Part shown: piece by piece, positions 62,960 through 64,000 of the stretch
Layout: every line of letters begins with the position of its first letter
Numbering within the stretch: the first letter of the stretch is position 1
Assembly: GCF_027587025.1 (NCBI RefSeq)
Contig: NZ_JAPPTI010000003.1
Coordinates: 248,001-312,000 of the forward strand
Direction: 5' to 3'
DNA: 64,000 nt
DNA from: Vibrio sp. LaRot3
Lineage (GTDB): Bacteria; Pseudomonadota; Gammaproteobacteria; Enterobacterales; Vibrionaceae
Program-made: the position numbers and the translations under genes
Notes under the pieces: model-generated
What the model saw: only the letters and a program-made list of their open reading frames with translations
The model's database searches: none
What the model was told of the DNA's origin: nothing

Positions 62960-62965
62960 ATTATA
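62960..62965 (-). promoter_or_regulatory. grcA -10 element
   Basis: TATAAT on the minus strand (plus strand attata). The implied start near 62954 puts the nearer FNR box at about -42. Confidence 0.55.
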
Positions 62966-62989
62966 TAGCTAATATCCATGATTATAATA

Positions 62990-63003
62990 TTGATTTAAGT
63001 CAA
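62990..63003 (-). promoter_or_regulatory. FNR-type box I of grcA
   Basis: ttgat-ttaa-gtcaa matches TTGAT-N4-ATCAA at 9 of 10 positions, and its place relative to the -10 fits a class II activator site. Confidence 0.75.
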
Positions 63004-63042
63004 AAAACAACCAAAAACCTCATTTTTGTGATGGGGATTTTG

Positions 63043-63056
63043 TTGAGTTAAATCAA
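63043..63056 (-). promoter_or_regulatory. FNR-type box II of grcA
   Basis: ttgag-ttaa-atcaa, 9 of 10 matches, centred exactly 53 bp upstream of box I. E. coli yfiD also has two FNR sites, reported at -40.5 and -93.5. This box may alternatively or also serve nfo on the plus strand. Confidence 0.7.
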
Positions 63057-63226
63057 TAAAACCTTTTAAAACATGGTGATTACAATTTATTTTAATATAT
63101 AAAAAATAGTTAAATGTGTTGTTTTGTTGTAATTTTACTACAAAATGATGTTTTTATAGCCATCTTGAAGAGCTAAATGCTTGTAATATGGTAGCAATAC
63201 TGAAAGAACAAAGTGATTAAAGAACA

Positions 63227-64000
63227 ATGAAAAAAAATGTCGGAAATAAGTATATTGGCGCTCATGTTTCAGCTGCTGGTGGTGTTGATCAAGCGCCGAT
63301 GAGAGCGAGGGAAATTGGCGCCAATGCTTTTGCGTTGTTTACAAAAAATCAGCGACAGTGGGTAGCAAAGCCATTAGAAGAGAAAACCATCAGTGCGTTT
63401 AAAGCCAACTGTAAGATGCTTGGTTTCAGTGCAGACCATATTTTACCTCATGACTCGTACCTGATTAACTTAGGTGCACCTGAACAAGAGAAGTTAGAGA
63501 AATCGCGAGCTGCATTTATCGACGAGATGGAGCGTTGTAACCAATTGGGTTTGACGCTGCTTAATTTTCACCCCGGCAGCCATCTTAAAAAGATTACTGA
63601 GCAAGAGTGCTTAGCAAAAATCGCAGAATCAATTAATTTAGCGCATCAAGCAGTGCCGAATGTGATTGCCGTGATCGAAAATACAGCAGGGCAAGGGACA
63701 AACCTTGGTTGGCGCTTTGAGCATATTGCCGAGATCATTGAGCATGTAGAAGACAAATCTCGGGTAGGCGTGTGTATTGATACTTGCCACACCTTTGTCG
63801 CCGGTTATGACTTACGAACATTTGAAGCATGTGAAGAAACCTTTGCCGAGTTTGATCGCGTCGTTGGTATGAAATACCTCAAAGCGATGCACATCAATGA
63901 CTCGAAAATTGAGCTTGGTGGTAAAGTCGACCGTCACCATGCATTGGGTAAAGGAGAGATTGGTTGGGGGTGTTTTGAATACATCGCTCAAGATGCGCGC
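63227..64000 (+). CDS. nfo: Endonuclease IV (5' part)
   Basis: AP endonuclease of base-excision repair with a TIM-barrel fold and three metal ions. The frame starts at ATG 63227 ([19 protein letters not shown]) and is cut by the right edge after 258 of about 290 residues. Family blocks are [42 protein letters not shown] and [13 protein letters not shown], carrying most metal-ligand His, Asp and Glu residues. About five residues are added before the usual KYIGAHVS start. It is divergent from grcA. Confidence 0.95.
   Translation, partial: MKKNVGNKYIGAHVSAAGGVDQAPMRAREIGANAFALFTKNQRQWVAKPLEEKTISAFKANCKMLGFSADHILPHDSYLINLGAPEQEKLEKSRAAFIDEMERCNQLGLTLLNFHPGSHLKKITEQECLAKIAESINLAHQAVPNVIAVIENTAGQGTNLGWRFEHIAEIIEHVEDKSRVGVCIDTCHTFVAGYDLRTFEACEETFAEFDRVVGMKYLKAMHINDSKIELGGKVDRHHALGKGEIGWGCFEYIAQDAR

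Overview
The window is a piece of core chromosome from a Vibrio species. The evidence is the protein set (VpsR beside lysS, full-length GbpA, a DciA-type helicase loader between lpxC and secA, complete petABC and dcw clusters), the moderate GC content and the gene order. The species cannot be settled from sequence alone. About 52 protein genes and the RNase P RNA gene are present. prfC is cut by the left edge and nfo by the right edge. I see no prophage, insertion sequence, integron, CRISPR array, toxin-antitoxin pair, defence island, tRNA or rRNA gene.

Layout: 1-8.1 kb holds translation and RNA genes (prfC end, srmB, trmN6, prfB with its programmed frameshift, lysS) plus the amino-acid carrier brnQ. 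8.3-11.1 kb holds the biofilm regulator vpsR and the outer-membrane channel tolC, converging on one terminator. 11.3-18.2 kb holds nudF-yqiB-cpdA-yqiA-parE-parC (ADP-ribose and cAMP turnover, topoisomerase IV). 18.3-22.8 kb holds envelope stress and division genes (degS, degQ, zapG, zapE). 23.1-28.1 kb holds rplM-rpsI with a structured leader, the cytochrome bc1 operon petABC, and sspAB. 28.2-32.5 kb holds dolP-diaA-yraN-lpoA facing away from rsmI. 32.56-32.99 kb is rnpB.

33.2-49.7 kb is the division and cell-wall (dcw) cluster, rsmH-ftsL-ftsI-murE-murF-mraY-murD-ftsW-murG-murC-ftsQ-ftsA-ftsZ, followed by lpxC. It has neither mraZ at its head nor a ddl gene between murC and ftsQ. Then come dciA (reverse), secA, mutT, dapB, carAB, a TauE/SafE transporter, the chitin-binding lytic monooxygenase gbpA, the glycyl-radical spare part grcA, and the start of nfo.

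No new multi-gene system was found, and the coding content is conserved throughout. The noteworthy signals are in non-coding DNA and in details. They are a threefold 24-nt repeat inside helix P3 of rnpB, two copies of a large palindromic intergenic repeat, paired small palindromes upstream of brnQ and vpsR, two FNR-type boxes exactly 53 bp apart before grcA, tandem ARG-box-like sites before carA, and a VpsR that lacks the sigma-54 contact loop.
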